Part shown: positions 23,503-34,608 of the stretch, in pieces
Numbering within the stretch: the first letter of the stretch is position 1
Layout: each line of letters begins with the position of its first letter
Source: Smallanthus sonchifolius
Lineage: Eukaryota > Streptophyta > Magnoliopsida > Asterales > Asteraceae
Assembly (NCBI GenBank): GCA_023525975.1
Contig: CM042038.1
Coordinates: 8,495,272 to 8,559,271 of the forward strand
DNA length: 64,000 nucleotides
Reading direction: 5' to 3'
Notes under the pieces: generated by a model
What the model was told of the DNA's origin: nothing
What the model saw: only the letters and a program-made list of their open reading frames with translations
The model's database searches: none
Position numbers and translations under genes: made by a program

Positions 23503-23959
23503 TAAATAAAAAAATTGTTAAAAATATTTAAAAAATAACAACCATGAAACCAAACTGATTGCGGTCTAAACGGCTTTACAGGTATGAAATGGACTAAAGA
23601 TTTGCTAAGTTGGCATGTTTTGTAATACGTGTGTCATATTAGATATAAAGGGAAAAAAAAAGGTAAGAGGACCATGTCGACCATATCCATATTCTAGTTC
23701 TCGTCCTCTTGGCACAGACTCGTTAAGGTTTGGCCATGTGGATCTTCTAATTGGTTGTTGATGTTTCAACCTCGATGATTTACAGAATTATGAATATATT
23801 GTTGCAACATTCATATTTTCACATATGTTTCGATATAAATTTCAGTCAAAACCGTGTTTTCTTGATAATGTGCAAGTTATCAAAACACGACCGTACAAGC
23901 TTTCAAAGTTGCTTCAAGTTTTTTTTTTTGTTTTTATTTACAAATTTTAAAATATGATA

Positions 23960-24117
23960 TTTATATATTTAGGATTTTCAATTTCGACGTGCTTTTTTTG
24001 TACCATCGTTACAACGTGAGTTTTTTTTCACACGGGGTGAATATCAGTGTACATGTCGTCGAAAATGAGTCTTACAATTAACACTCCCACTGCAGCGCGC
24101 GGGTTGAGTTATACTAG
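23960..24117 (+). mobile_element. Helitron 3' end
   Basis: The hairpin-like cccactgcagcgcgcgggt is followed by tgagttata and CTAG at 24114-24117. This matches the 3' structure of a Helitron family different from the GTGTAATACAC family elsewhere here. The upstream phrase gtacatgtcgtcgaaaatga probably belongs to it. I could not find its 5' end. Confidence 0.5.
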
Positions 24118-24440
24118 CTTAATCAAGTAAAGGGTAAGGGTAATCAATTCAGATATCCGAAATTTTTGGATTGTTGATTTCACTATCCGAATCTGTATCC
24201 AAAATTTGGATATCTGAATTTTCGGATAATGAAACGGATATCCGACCCAATTAAAAATTTAAAAGAAGGAGAAAAGTGGAGGCGAAAGGCAAAAGGTTAA
24301 TATGATCGATCCTCAACTGCCCGTTACCCAAAATAGCGAAAACACATATCTCTGCCTCTAATAATTTCACGCAGCAAAAGCCTGTTATTTTTTCAACAAC
24401 AATTGAGAGAAAGATTGCAACTTTCTGTTCTTCTGTTCAG

Positions 24441-24562
24441 GTATTTCGCTTCAATCTTCGTTAATATCCGTGTGTTTTTATTCATTTAATTGATCATGTT
24501 CTCCGTGACGAATTTATGGCTATCTCTGTTTCGGGTTTGATTTCAATTTGTCATTGTTTCAG
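24441..24562 (+). promoter_or_regulatory. Probable 5'-UTR intron of the IQD gene
   Basis: A donor (ctgttcag|gtatttcg) and an acceptor (cattgtttcag|agatg) frame 122 bases just before the coding start at 24581. Pyrimidine-rich leader sequence precedes it. Leader introns are common in plant genes and often raise expression. With this splice an extra ATG at 24565 lies in the leader, overlapping the main frame. Confidence 0.5.
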
Positions 24563-24580
24563 AGATGATTGGACGAGTTA

Positions 24581-26790
24581 ATGGGGAAGAAGGGGGGTTG
24601 GTTTTCTGCAGTGGCGAAGGTTTTCATCTCTAGTAATCCTTCAAAGGAAAAGAAAGAAAAGGTGCATCTTTTTTTCAATTTCATCAACATTCAGTCTCTT
24701 GTTATTTAGTTTCTGCACACAAGGTGTTCGATGAAATGCCAATGTGGATTTAACACTTGTTTATTTCCCACATTTTTATCATAGAAGCCTCAGAAAACCA
24801 CTTCTAAGAAATCATGGTTTGGAACGCAAACGAACGTCGAATCAGAATCCTCACAACCCGAATCTGCATTTGCCACCCCTGCAGTTCGTTCTCCTCCGTC
24901 CGAACAGGAGGATGACCTCAAATTCTCAGAACCACAGGCTGAAACGAGTGAACCCACAGAGCCAGAAAACGAGCCAAGCAAAGACACAATACCAGAACAT
25001 GTGCCAGACAAACACACAACTCCTGAAGACGAGCCACGCAAACCCACAAAAATTGAAACCGTGCAGAAGAAACCCACAAAACCAGATTATGAACCGAGCA
25101 AACCTGGTTATACGATAGCCTCTGCAGCAGCCGTTTTTAGACGGTTCTTAGGTAAATCCAAGGAAGAAGTTGCTGCAATTAAGGTTCAGACAGCTTTTCG
25201 GCGTTTCTTGGTAATGTTTATATTTTTTTATTTTTTTTATTGCATTGTAAGTATGCTAATTCAAAGATTCTGGTTGTTTAAAGGCGAGAAAGAAGTTGCG
25301 GGCTTTGAAAGGGCTTGTGAGGTTAAGAGTGTTGGTTCAGAGTCAATCGGTGAAACGACAAGCAATAACCACTTTAAGATGTATGCAGACTTTGGCGCGT
25401 GTGCAGTCTCAGGTTCGAGCCAGGAGGATCAGAATGTCTGAAGAAAACCAGGCCCTTCAAAGACAGCTAATGCAGAAACGTGAGCGAGAGCTTGACAACA
25501 TGAAATCCTATGTAAGTATTCAATCCACCCTAAATTTCAAATTGTTCTTTCATGTTTTATTATCTTTGTGTTCTTGTTTGATGATTGAAACTTTTGGGTT
25601 TTGAATGTTTAATTAGTTGGGAAACGAATGGGATAATACTCGTAGATCGAAAGAGCAAATAGAAAAAACAATGCAACACAAAGAAATCGCTGCTGCGCGA
25701 AGAGAACGAGTGCTGGCTTATGCGCAGACTCAAAAGGTAAAGTTAACTACCATAAAAATATATCATGTAGAAGTGTAGAACACTACATTTCCTAAGATTG
25801 AGTGAATTTGGTAAAAATTGAAAGCATAAATGCAAAATTAACCAATTTACTTGTTACCATTTTCCAAAATGGTTCATTTTCTGTCCAGCGTAAGCTGCGT
25901 TTTACCTGATGCCGCTAGTTAGCAAGGTATTGATGGGATCCCATGAGTTTTCCTAACGGGTTCTCGTGATCAAAATGATGGTTTGTTCATGCACAATAGT
26001 TATTTTCTTTTTTGTATTTTCATGTATAAACAATGGGCATTTTATCAAGAACAAAGATTAATATGCAACTGGTTCATAAAACAAATTCTTTGTAATGTAA
26101 CATCACTTTGTTATTATTTTTATATGAATTGAATATATGTTTTATGGTGTTTATAAACAGCAAATGTTGAGGAACCCGTCAAAGTCTGCAAACCCAACAT
26201 TTATGGATCCAAATAATCCACAATGGGGCTGGAGTTGGTTAGACAGGTGGATGGCGGCACGGCCATGGGAATCCCAAAGCAGCGGCCCAATTGAAAACGA
26301 GGAACCGCCTGCAAAACTAACCCGTTCATCGTCTGTTGGAGATATGAGCCAAAAACTAGACCGGTCACCCTCCATGTCATCACCACGGTCACCATCTGTA
26401 TCAAACCGCCGGCTCACACTATCAAGCCCAAAAAGCATAAATGACCTTCCACAGTCCCCACGAAACAGGAGGCATAGCATTTCAAATTCTTCAATCCGTG
26501 ATGACTCTACAGCTCGTGTTTCTTCACCCCGTGTTAATTCACCAAGGTCGACTAAAACCAAGTCCATGGTTCCAACCCTGAGCCAGGGTCAGGGTCAGAG
26601 CCTGAGCCGTAGCCCAAGTCCAAGCCCGTTAGGGTCTGGAAAGAAAGAGACCATGGAAAAGAAACCTTCGGTGGGGCCCGCCAAGAGACGGATGTCGCTG
26701 TCAGGTACACCATCTAATGGTGGTGGTGGCGGCGGCGGTGGTGGTCATAGGTTATCCATGTCAGGTAGGGTCGGTTCGGGTACTCGTTAA
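24581..26790 (+). CDS. IQ67-domain (IQD) calmodulin-binding protein
   Basis: Five exons, all joined in phase 0: 24581-24661, 24785-25210, 25284-25511, 25617-25736 and 26161-26790, giving 494 residues. The start is typical of the family, MGKKGGWFSAVAKVF. The IQ67 region spans about residues 155-220: VAAIKVQTAFRRFLARKKLR is the first IQ motif, split by an intron at FRRFL|AR as in other IQD genes, and a second lies around VKRQAITTLRCMQTLARVQ. After the IQ region come a basic segment, WLDRWMAARPWE, and a Ser/Pro/Arg-rich C-terminal tail with KRRMSLSGTPS and a poly-Gly run. IQD proteins bind calmodulin and act as scaffolds at microtubules, plasma membrane and nucleus. The acidic, Pro-Glu-Thr-rich stretch at about 50-135 has repeated EPxKP-like phrases and looks disordered. 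All splice sites are GT-AG. The exact subgroup cannot be set by eye. Confidence 0.9.
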
Positions 26791-27031
26791 GGATGTTAGT
26801 GTTAACCTGTAAAAACTAAAAACTTAAGATTTGTTGTTAGTAGCTCCATTTTTTCGAATGATGAAATTACAATGTACATGTGTTATATAAGAAGTTTATA
26901 TGTTACTTTTTTAAAAATTTTAAATAATTGTTGTAATGTGTGTATATATATTTTATCAACCGTAATTTATGTAACCAGCTGTATTAAAACGCTTATATAT
27001 GTATTTACATAATGATGATATATACAAATTC
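26791..27031. other. 3' UTR of the IQD gene and tRNA upstream flank
   Basis: AT-rich sequence following the stop codon. It probably carries the 3' UTR and polyadenylation region, although no single aataaa stands out. The last bases before 27032 are A/T-rich, as usual before plant tRNA genes. Confidence 0.45.
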
Positions 27032-27113
27032 GTCGATATGTCCGAGTGGTTAAGGAGACAGACTTGAAATCTGTTGGGCTTCGCCCGCGCAGGTTCGAAC
27101 CCTGCTGTCGACG
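27032..27113 (+). tRNA. tRNA-Ser (anticodon UGA)
   Basis: An 82-base class II tRNA. The acceptor strands gtcgata (27032-27038) and tgtcgac (27106-27112) pair with one G-T. An A box (gtccgagtggttaaggag), an anticodon arm with loop cttgaaa (anticodon TGA), a variable arm ggg-cttc-gccc and a B box/T arm (aggttcgaaccct) follow in order. The discriminator is G, as in serine tRNAs. There is no intron. It lies 240 bases after the IQD stop codon and is transcribed on its own by RNA polymerase III. Confidence 0.97.
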
Positions 27114-27116
27114 ATA

Positions 27117-27121
27117 TTTTT
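27117..27121 (+). terminator. RNA polymerase III terminator of tRNA-Ser
   Basis: A run of five T on the coding strand begins four bases after the mature 3' end, the usual stop signal for RNA polymerase III. Confidence 0.85.
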
Positions 27122-27390
27122 ATAACCCATGCATCGTAACATTAAATTTTATATATGGCCCCTTTTTTATAAGTTAGCTAAAATCAACCCTCAAACTTTG
27201 GTTTCATACAATTATGCATATAAAAGTCAAAAAAACACCTATCTTTTTCTTTTTGTTAATGAATCAAATCAAGTTGAAATTATAGAAAATTATATGCATA
27301 TAATTATAATATATAATAAAAATTGTCATATAATTCATCAGGATAATATTATCACATATGTATATGGGACCACGTTTAATTTATTATTTA

Positions 27391-27825
27391 CTAATTTAGA
27401 TCCCGTGTATACAAACGGGGTGAAAAATATCAATATATAATTTTTTTAAATCTTTATGTACATGTTTTACGGTTGTAAATATATATTACAAATTCTAACG
27501 ATAGAAAAAAATTAAAAAAAATATGTAAAAAGTAATATATAATTGGGTTTTGAAAATACGTTAATTACTATTTAATAAAATTTAACTTTCATTTAATATT
27601 TGATTGAAAACAAAAGTTACATAATTAAATTTTAAAGTTTCTTATAATAAGTGATAATTTAAAATAAATGTGTTTTATTAGTATAATTAGTATTTTCTTT
27701 AAACATATATTATTATTAAAAGATGAAAGTGTATTAAATAAGAGACAAAGACGGGAAAAAAATTGTGAGAATGAATATGGAGGCGACAGTGGCATAAAAA
27801 ACCTTTATTTATTATATAGTATAGA
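27391..27825 (-). mobile_element. Non-autonomous Helitron
   Basis: The minus-strand 5' end is TCTATACTATATAATAAATA (complement of 27806-27825), then the ggcgacagtggc segment, which is CACGTGTCGCC-like in better copies. The body is collinear with 40374-40807 (aaatacgttaattactattt, gaatgaatatggaggcgaca). The low-coordinate 3' end reads ctaatttagatcccgtgtat, a slightly degraded CTAG plus hairpin. Confidence 0.7.
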
Positions 27826-28961
27826 TTTGTTCTTTCTTTTGAAAATAGTATCTTTTTTTATTGTAGTTTTATAAGTTGCATTTTTAAAATGAGATTAAAT
27901 GTCTTTAAATATAATTAGTTTTACTTTTTTTTTCTTATAAGATTATGACAAGATTTTCTTTATTTTATTTTTTCTAAAGTTCTTATGTTTTAATTGAAAC
28001 ATATACATAAAGACTTTAGACAAAATACATTACTAACAAATCGAAACCATTTTGGTGATCAAATGTGAAACGTTAAGTATTATCACATCTAACTATATCT
28101 TAGACAGTTTATTTTCGACCCTATTTCGCTATCATTATATGTAAAGCGTTTGTCATTAACGCTTTTTGTCTTACCAAACTTATAATTCAAGTTGAAGCAT
28201 TCATATCTTCAATGTGAACAAAACCAAAACTTTGTAACACAAAGCTGTGAATGTATAAAGCTAGAGAGCACAACCTTTGGATAGAAAATTTTTTCAAGTA
28301 AGAAAGCAAGAACAAATGGTTAATTGGATTAAAAGTCAAATAGATTTGGTTAATTAATTGTGTGGTTGAAAAAGGTTAAATCATTTAAAATAAAAAAAAA
28401 ACTATCCATTTGATATTTGGAGTAAATAAATCAAACATTTTTTTTTCAAATATACAAAAAAAATATCTAGGGTTTTAAATAATCTAAAGATTGAAATCTT
28501 TCAACTCAAAGTCAATAACAATCATTGCACCATATAAAATAACATCCACCACAAAAAAATTTCTAACTATTTATTTTTCTAATAAGAATACTAGAATAGT
28601 ATAAAAAACATCTGATAATTTCACAAATCTATATTATCTTGATAAATGAAAACACATGGCATAATTATAGGCCTCCTTAACCTGTGTTTTTTCGCATCTC
28701 TCTTATAAAATATATTTACTTATTTAATTATTTTTATAATTTTTTTTTATTTTTCTCGTCTCTCTCTCATATTAAATAATAATGATTTATATCAAAAAAA
28801 TTATAAAATGTTTTTCTTTTAAAAAAGTTAGGTTTGTTCATAAAACAATTTTAAAAATTGAACATCTCTTTCATTATTTTTATAAAACATTCTAAAAAAA
28901 TAATTATATAACGTTTCTAGAATTTTTATTAAAAAACTGTAGAATATGTCATAAATCTATA
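27826..28961. other. AT-rich intergenic DNA with Helitron-like scraps
   Basis: No gene is supported. Around 28675-28800 phrases such as gcctccttaacctgtg and catctctctcttat resemble the 5' part of the neighbouring Helitron family, so a decayed copy may lie here. Confidence 0.45.
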
Positions 28962-29468
28962 TCTATACTATATAATAAATAAAGGTTTTAATGTCACGTG
29001 TAGCCTCCATATTCATTCTCATCATTTTTTTCACGCCTCTCTATCTTATTAAATACATCTCTATATTTTAATAATAAATTTTTTTAAAGAAAATACTAAT
29101 TATAGTAATAAACATATTTATATTAAATTATCTTTATTATAATAAACTTTGAAATATAATTATATAATTTTATTTTCAATCAAATAGTAAATGAAAGTTA
29201 ATTATATTACATAGTAATTAACGTATTTTCAAAAACCAATTATATATTAGTTTTTGTATATTTTAAATTTTATTTTTTATCCTTACTATATGTAATACAA
29301 TTTTACACCTATAAAATATTCACATAAAAATTTAAGAATTTTATGTATTGATATTTTTTAACCCGTATGTAATACATGGGTTATAAACTAGTGTGTAATA
29401 TGTAAATCCTTATTCTTAAATAACATTACTTTTATTCAACCTGTGTAATACACGGTATTCTAACCTAG
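28962..29468 (+). mobile_element. Non-autonomous Helitron with two 3' ends
   Basis: It begins tctatactatataataaata and runs through tcacgtgtagcctccatatt. A first complete 3' terminus, acccgtatgtaatacatggg with CTAG at 29388-29391, is followed 77 bases later by a second, cctgtgtaatacacgg with CTAG at 29465-29468. Either a second copy inserted beside the first and lost its front, or transposition read past the first end and used the next. Confidence 0.7.
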
Positions 29469-29476
29469 TAGTTTAT

Positions 29477-30218
29477 TTTTTTTTTTTTGAACAAAAGTGC
29501 AAACATTTCATTCACCAAACCATCTAGTAAGACACTAGATGAAACAACAATACATACACACATCAATTTATGCCAACAACGCTTTTAAACCGTACAAAAC
29601 CCACGTTTATAATCTCAAATCTAACATTTTTGCTCTGAGTTGCAAGTTAAGAAGAGTTACCTCTTGCACCTCCTTCACGATTTTTGTCCCGGAAAAATGA
29701 CTCCCCCTGAAAACTTTATTGTTCTGGTGCACCCACAGCAACCATATCTCTCGTGAATATAACCCCGAATAGTGCTTTCTTCTTCCGTTTTGGAATTACC
29801 ACCTCGTTGGTTTTCTCTACCACTTCGCTGGTTTTCCCTACCAACTCCTTGACCGATGCACAATTAGTAACATTTTGCATTCCAACCCACCTTCAAATCG
29901 TCCACCATACTGTTTTTGTAACTAAGCAAGATACCAATGCATGGTCCGTTGAATCATCCGCGATCCCGCAAAGTGGACAACTACTATCACCGGTATCAAT
30001 CCCTCGTTTGAGTAATTGGTCTTTGGTCGGTATTCTGCCATCTATAGCTCTCCAAGCAAAGGTATTTGTTTTGGGGGCTGCCCAGTTACACCACCTTATT
30101 AATTGGCTAGCCTCGTTTGCGTTTGCCACCTTATCTAGCGTATCTCTAACTGCCTTCACCGAGAATTCAACCTCCTCATCACCCTTCCAAACCAAGTAAG
30201 TTACACCACCTTATTAAT
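29477..30218 (-). mobile_element. 5'-truncated LINE (L1 type)
   Basis: The low-coordinate end is a run of T (29477-29488), the poly(A) tail of a minus-strand insertion. An 8-bp duplication tagtttat flanks it (29469-29476 and 30219-30226). Inside is the C-terminal zinc-binding region of a LINE reverse transcriptase. It inserted immediately after the CTAG end of the Helitron at 29468. The 5' junction carries a 20-base copy of internal sequence (gttacaccaccttattaatt at about 30085 and 30200). Confidence 0.8.
29893..30195 (-). pseudogene. LINE reverse-transcriptase zinc-binding domain fragment
   Basis: A 100-codon open stretch with RWCNWAAPKTNTFAWRAIDG, GRIPTKDQLLKRG and the zinc-binding CPLCGIADDSTDHALVSC (Cys-x2-Cys ... 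His ... Cys). This is the domain at the C terminus of plant L1-type ORF2 proteins. The reverse transcriptase and endonuclease are missing because the element is 5'-truncated. Downstream, towards 29500, the frame is broken. Confidence 0.85.
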
Positions 30219-30226
30219 TAGTTTAT

Positions 30227-31385
30227 GTATGAAGATAGAAAAACTAAGATATAATAGGAAAGTTATCAAAATTTATGTACGGTTTAGTAGCTGCTGAACG
30301 AGAAAGACAGAGGGTAATCATTATTTTGAAACCCAACTTACTTGGCTGTTCAATGGTTTTTTTTCTTTAAAGGCTATGTTCATTTCTATAGTAAGCTGCT
30401 ACAACCATTGATTAAAGAGAAGGGCCATAAGGAGTGTAGCGAAGTGATTCTCCTAAGAGTGAAAGTGGAACGGGTAGAAGCCTTCTAAAGTAAAGTCAAG
30501 TAAACACCCGCTTAAAGCACTACTTGTCCTATATCGGGGTTTTAGTCTCCCTCCTAAGGCTTACTACCCAATCTACTCCAATTAACTAAAATAGTACAAT
30601 GTCTTCATTTAGTATAAACATGATCGAACTATATATCAACAATTTTAAAAATCAATCATTTGAAAATGAAATAATTAAAGAAAAAGGTTCTCGCTCGATC
30701 GGTTCAATCGAAAAACACAAAATTTCCGGTTCATCCTGTAACGGCCCTAGCTTGTGAGCCGAACCAAACCAGCGAGGTGGCTGGTTCCAGTCCAGTCGGT
30801 TTGAATGTCCAAAACAAAGGTGGTCATATAGAGTGTCAATGAAAGAACAAGGAGCAAACTGGTCTAGTGTTAAATTATTATATAACTACTATTTTCTTAA
30901 GAAAAACATATGAACTTAAACAAAGTTCTAATCAAGCTTATTTAAAAGTAGAATGAACCAAACATACTCTTTTGAATGGGAATCATCTCATGCTGAACAT
31001 AACATCAAATATATGTCACGCTATTTACGACTGATAAAACTAAAGAAATTTTTGGTGATTTTAGCATCATTAAGGTCATTTTGGTATAACTGGATTTACT
31101 AGACCAGTTGAGATATTAGAATATACATTGACGTCAGTTAGGAGGTGTGAAGTGTACGTTCAATCAAGACTATTCTAATATCAAGTACTATGGAACCTCT
31201 AAAATTGTTAGGGGCCTGGGATCCAAGGGGCAACGCCCCTAGCAGGGCTCGATTGATCAGATCTTCTTGGAAACAAATGATGAGTAGGAACATGTTCTAA
31301 GCTAGTATACAATACGTCAATACAATAGGAAAAAGAAATCGAATGGATTTTAAGTTATTTACCAAATTGCTATTTTAAATCTATA
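30227..31385. other. Intergenic, no gene seen
   Basis: Moderately AT-rich and unannotatable by eye. A small hairpin-forming segment (aggggcaacgcccct, about 31217-31231) and mixed-composition DNA at 30400-30580 and 30680-30830 may be transposon interior, but no conserved protein motif or boundary was found. Confidence 0.45.
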
Positions 31386-31712
31386 TCTATACTATATAAT
31401 AAATGAAGGTTTTTCATGGCACATGTCACCTTCATATTCATTCTCATTATTTTTTTCCTACATCTCTCTCTTATTAAATATACTTTTATTTTTTAATAAT
31501 AATATATTTTTAAAGAAATATTAATCTATATACTATATTAATGAATAAATGTTTTGACATACGTTGACGAGTGTATGTGTTAACAGATTATATTGTATTC
31601 CACATGTTTGTTCAACCCGTGTAAAACACGAGTTTTTTAGAAAATAAATTTTTTATTATTTAATATATATAATATTATATTTATTCAATTCGTGTAATAC
31701 ACGAGATTTTAA
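31386..31712 (+). mobile_element. Helitron remnant, composite
   Basis: It starts tctatactatataataaatg, then gcacatgtcaccttcatatt. A second start-like phrase, ctatatactatattaatgaa, lies at 31530. The hairpin phrase gtgtaatacacgag occurs near the end, but the CTAG terminus is lost. Two related copies appear to be fused. Confidence 0.55.
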
Positions 31713-31932
31713 CGTAAATTATAATATAAAATGAAGGGACGACACTGTTTCCATTTTGCGATACAAGTTGTAGCGGAAGCTTTTGGACCCAACGCGTTAG
31801 GTTATACTTATGGGTCAGATCTGATACACCAAATATCTTCCCCATTTTCCCCTGCCACATCATTTTGTTATCGTCAAATAAATTAGTGTCCTATTATTTT
31901 AAATTAAATTTATTTAATCATATATTCGTATA

Positions 31933-32000
31933 CTAGTTTAGATCTCATGTCTCACACACAGGTTGAAAAATATTAATATATAAAATTATTAAATCAGTTT
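31933..32000 (-). mobile_element. Helitron 3'-end fragment
   Basis: The phrase actagtttagatctcatgtc with ggttgaaaaatattaatata matches the 3' end of the minus-strand copy at 40374-40450. The rest of the element is absent. Confidence 0.5.
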
Positions 32001-32172
32001 ATCAAAAATCAGAGTCTGAATTCTCCATTATTAATCGCAAACCAGGGGCGAATTTAGTAAGAGTCCAGAGGGTGGAAAATCACCCGCTGGATCAAAACAA
32101 CTAGTGTAAAAATGAATTTCATATTGAAAAAAATTAACTAGGCACCATTTTAAAGAAAATTAACCTTTTAAA

Positions 32173-32646
32173 TCAAAAACATAATATATTAAATAAAAAC
32201 AGAAAATCGTTAAACGCTATTAGGACGATTTTCATACGGTTTTAATCAAAATTTTGTTCTCCGGTTTTAGTTCCAGTTTAGGAAATGAAACAAGAACTGA
32301 TTAATCAACATACGCTCTGATACCACATGTTGATCAGTTCTTGTAACATGATAATGGAAAACAATAAAGTAAACATACCTGATAAGCTAACCGCATAGAT
32401 AGGGAAGACGTCATGATCCATAGGAAGATCGGGTTACCGTTTAGGGTGTACGGTTAGGATGACTAAGGTGAATTCGTAAGAACTCATGGTTATGGAAGAG
32501 AGAGAGGGACGAATTAGGTGTTGGTAGTTGATTCATTCATTGATTGATTAGTCAATTCCCTCTAATAATCTCTCTATAAATATGTACACCCAAGGGGAAA
32601 CCCATTAATGGCTCATTAAGAGTAATTATGACCATCAACTAATTAC
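32173..32646 (-). repeat. Direct repeat, copy 1: LTR-like with primer-binding site
   Basis: About 470 bases nearly identical to 38796-39268. On the minus strand, TGGTATCAGAGC (complement of 32313-32324) matches the initiator-Met tRNA primer-binding site. Just above it, sequence beginning tgttgatcagttcttg (from 32327) behaves as the 3' end of an LTR. Below it, about 140 bases of leader are shared as well. The unit is therefore LTR end plus primer-binding site plus leader of a minus-strand LTR element, probably non-autonomous. Confidence 0.65.
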
Positions 32647-34129
32647 GCTCTATATGATAAATGAATTATGTCCGAAACACATGTTTAAAGTCACTGAGAA
32701 TGAGACTTTGTAACAATTCATCCTGCATTGACATAATCATGATTTCTCATAAACTTTGGTCTTAATGGATGAAGTGCATATGTCTCATTTATCTTTTGTT
32801 AAATTTTCATTTTTATGATAACAAAAGTTGTAAAAGTTTATAGTATCAGCTAGTTCTATGTCATAAATGTTTCTATCCAGATAATTATAACCAATAATAT
32901 CAGAGTTTAAGTTAACGGTGACTTTGTTTTGGCCACACAAACCTCATAACTGTCAAAGTGTAGCTTTATTATTGATACTAAATTCTGAGCATTTTTCAGA
33001 ATATGTAAGGTATCATAAAGCCTAATAAAAAGATCAATTATTTCATGGTTCTATGTAGCCTTAACATTTAAATCCACCGCTAACTTCTCATCTTAATTAT
33101 TAGTTGAATTCTAGTAAGGAAACATATAGAACTAGACTCATCTCATCATGTGTTGATTGGAATATTATTATTAGCAGACTCAAAAAAATCATCAATTAAT
33201 AACTACTTTATATTAGCCAGCTAGTCCCTTGGCTTATGGATGGTCTCATTGCTTATGCCTAGTATAATGACATAGTTTTATAATGAGAATTCTCCTTGGA
33301 GTACTTAGAGCTGGAAGTAGTACTTGTATTTTGTTTTCGGACCTTAGAACTATTCTCTTTTTAGGTTTAGTGGTAGCGAGGTGAATAACATCTAGTTTTC
33401 CAATTTTAGACGTTTCTTTTCATGTACGTATGTTGCTATCAATACACTCATTTTCCTTTGGTACTTCTGAGTGTTATGTTTGATTTTAAGGCAAGTAATC
33501 ATACTAGTGGGGGAAAAAATATTATTATGTATGCACTAAAAAACTTTTCACTGATTTCCATGTATAAACCCTTAGTTTTATGGGTCATGTCAGTGTAAAT
33601 TATGATGTGTTCACGGATGTCACTTAACCTTTTATTTAGAATTAGAATGTTGCATGCGTATTTAGGAATTATTTTTTATTCTTTCATTTTCACAAAGAAT
33701 AGATTAGTCTTAGGAAAATCAGAATCTATAATAGTTCCCCTGATAGCAATCATGAACATGAGTTTTTGATTACCATAAGAGACATTATGTTTGACTTATC
33801 ATATTTCGTATGCTCTAGTTTTCTTCTGTAGTACTTTTATCAGAAAGAGCAGCAGGAATGTCATGTCTTAAAAGATAATCAAGATTCAATAAGAGCAAAT
33901 ATTTAAGGAAACTCTTATTTAAGCAAAACACATCTTAGAAACTAGAGTGAAAATAAGGTACAAATAGCTAAAGAAGAACTTAGAGTGGTCTATAGGGTAA
34001 TAATCTAAGGCAGACAGAAATAATAAAATTAAGTAAGGTTCTACTTAAGAACAATTATTTTACGAAGATGTGATAAAATCTATTATAACACCAAACTAAT
34101 AGATTAATTAGGTTCTACTTAAACAATGT

Positions 34130-34500
34130 ACCACATCATCTTTGGGCAGAAGTGAAACATTTGTTTAGTATTAGGAACAATTTAATAGTAGTATGTGCAG
34201 TAAGAATGTAACACATCATTTTTGGGCAGAAATGAGACATTTGTTTAGAAACGCACATAGTTAGGTCCGCGGAACACAAATGTAACACATCACCTTTGGG
34301 CAGAAATATGAACATTCATGTATTTCAGGCGAAATAGTGCTTAATTAGACTTAAATAACTTTACGAGTGTGACACATCACCTTTGGGCAGAAGTGAAACT
34401 TTATGTGTTATTTAAGTTAATCATGTTTTTCTAATTTAATATCAGTGGGAGGCGAAATAGTGCTTAATTAGACTTAATCATGTTTTTCTAATTTAAGTGA
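34130..34500. repeat. Array of cacatcacctttgggcagaa motifs
   Basis: Four copies of a 25-30-base motif lie at about 34132, 34208, 34283 and 34370, spaced 75-87 bases. A fifth lies on the far side of the reverse-transcriptase ORF at 37914-37945. The phrase gcgaaatagtgcttaattag also occurs twice (34329 and 34453). The array looks like the interior of the surrounding LTR element, into which the ORF-bearing element was inserted. Confidence 0.65.
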
Positions 34501-34608
34501 AACCATCGGGTGTTAGGATTCTTTCGTTTTTCCTTCTCGTTGGGAGGTGGAGACATTGCCTAAGTGTCTTAGTTGATGTTGTTCGCTAGTCGGTTTCTTT
34601 TTTAGGCC

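Noticed and set aside
26151..26567. 138-codon open frame on the minus strand
   Set aside because: It is antisense to the last IQD exon, whose frame has clear family motifs; the opposite frame is a by-product of codon bias.
32044..32110. hAT-like start caggggcgaatttagtaaga
   Set aside because: It resembles the start of the MITE at 19100, but no matching inverse end or 8-bp duplication was found nearby.
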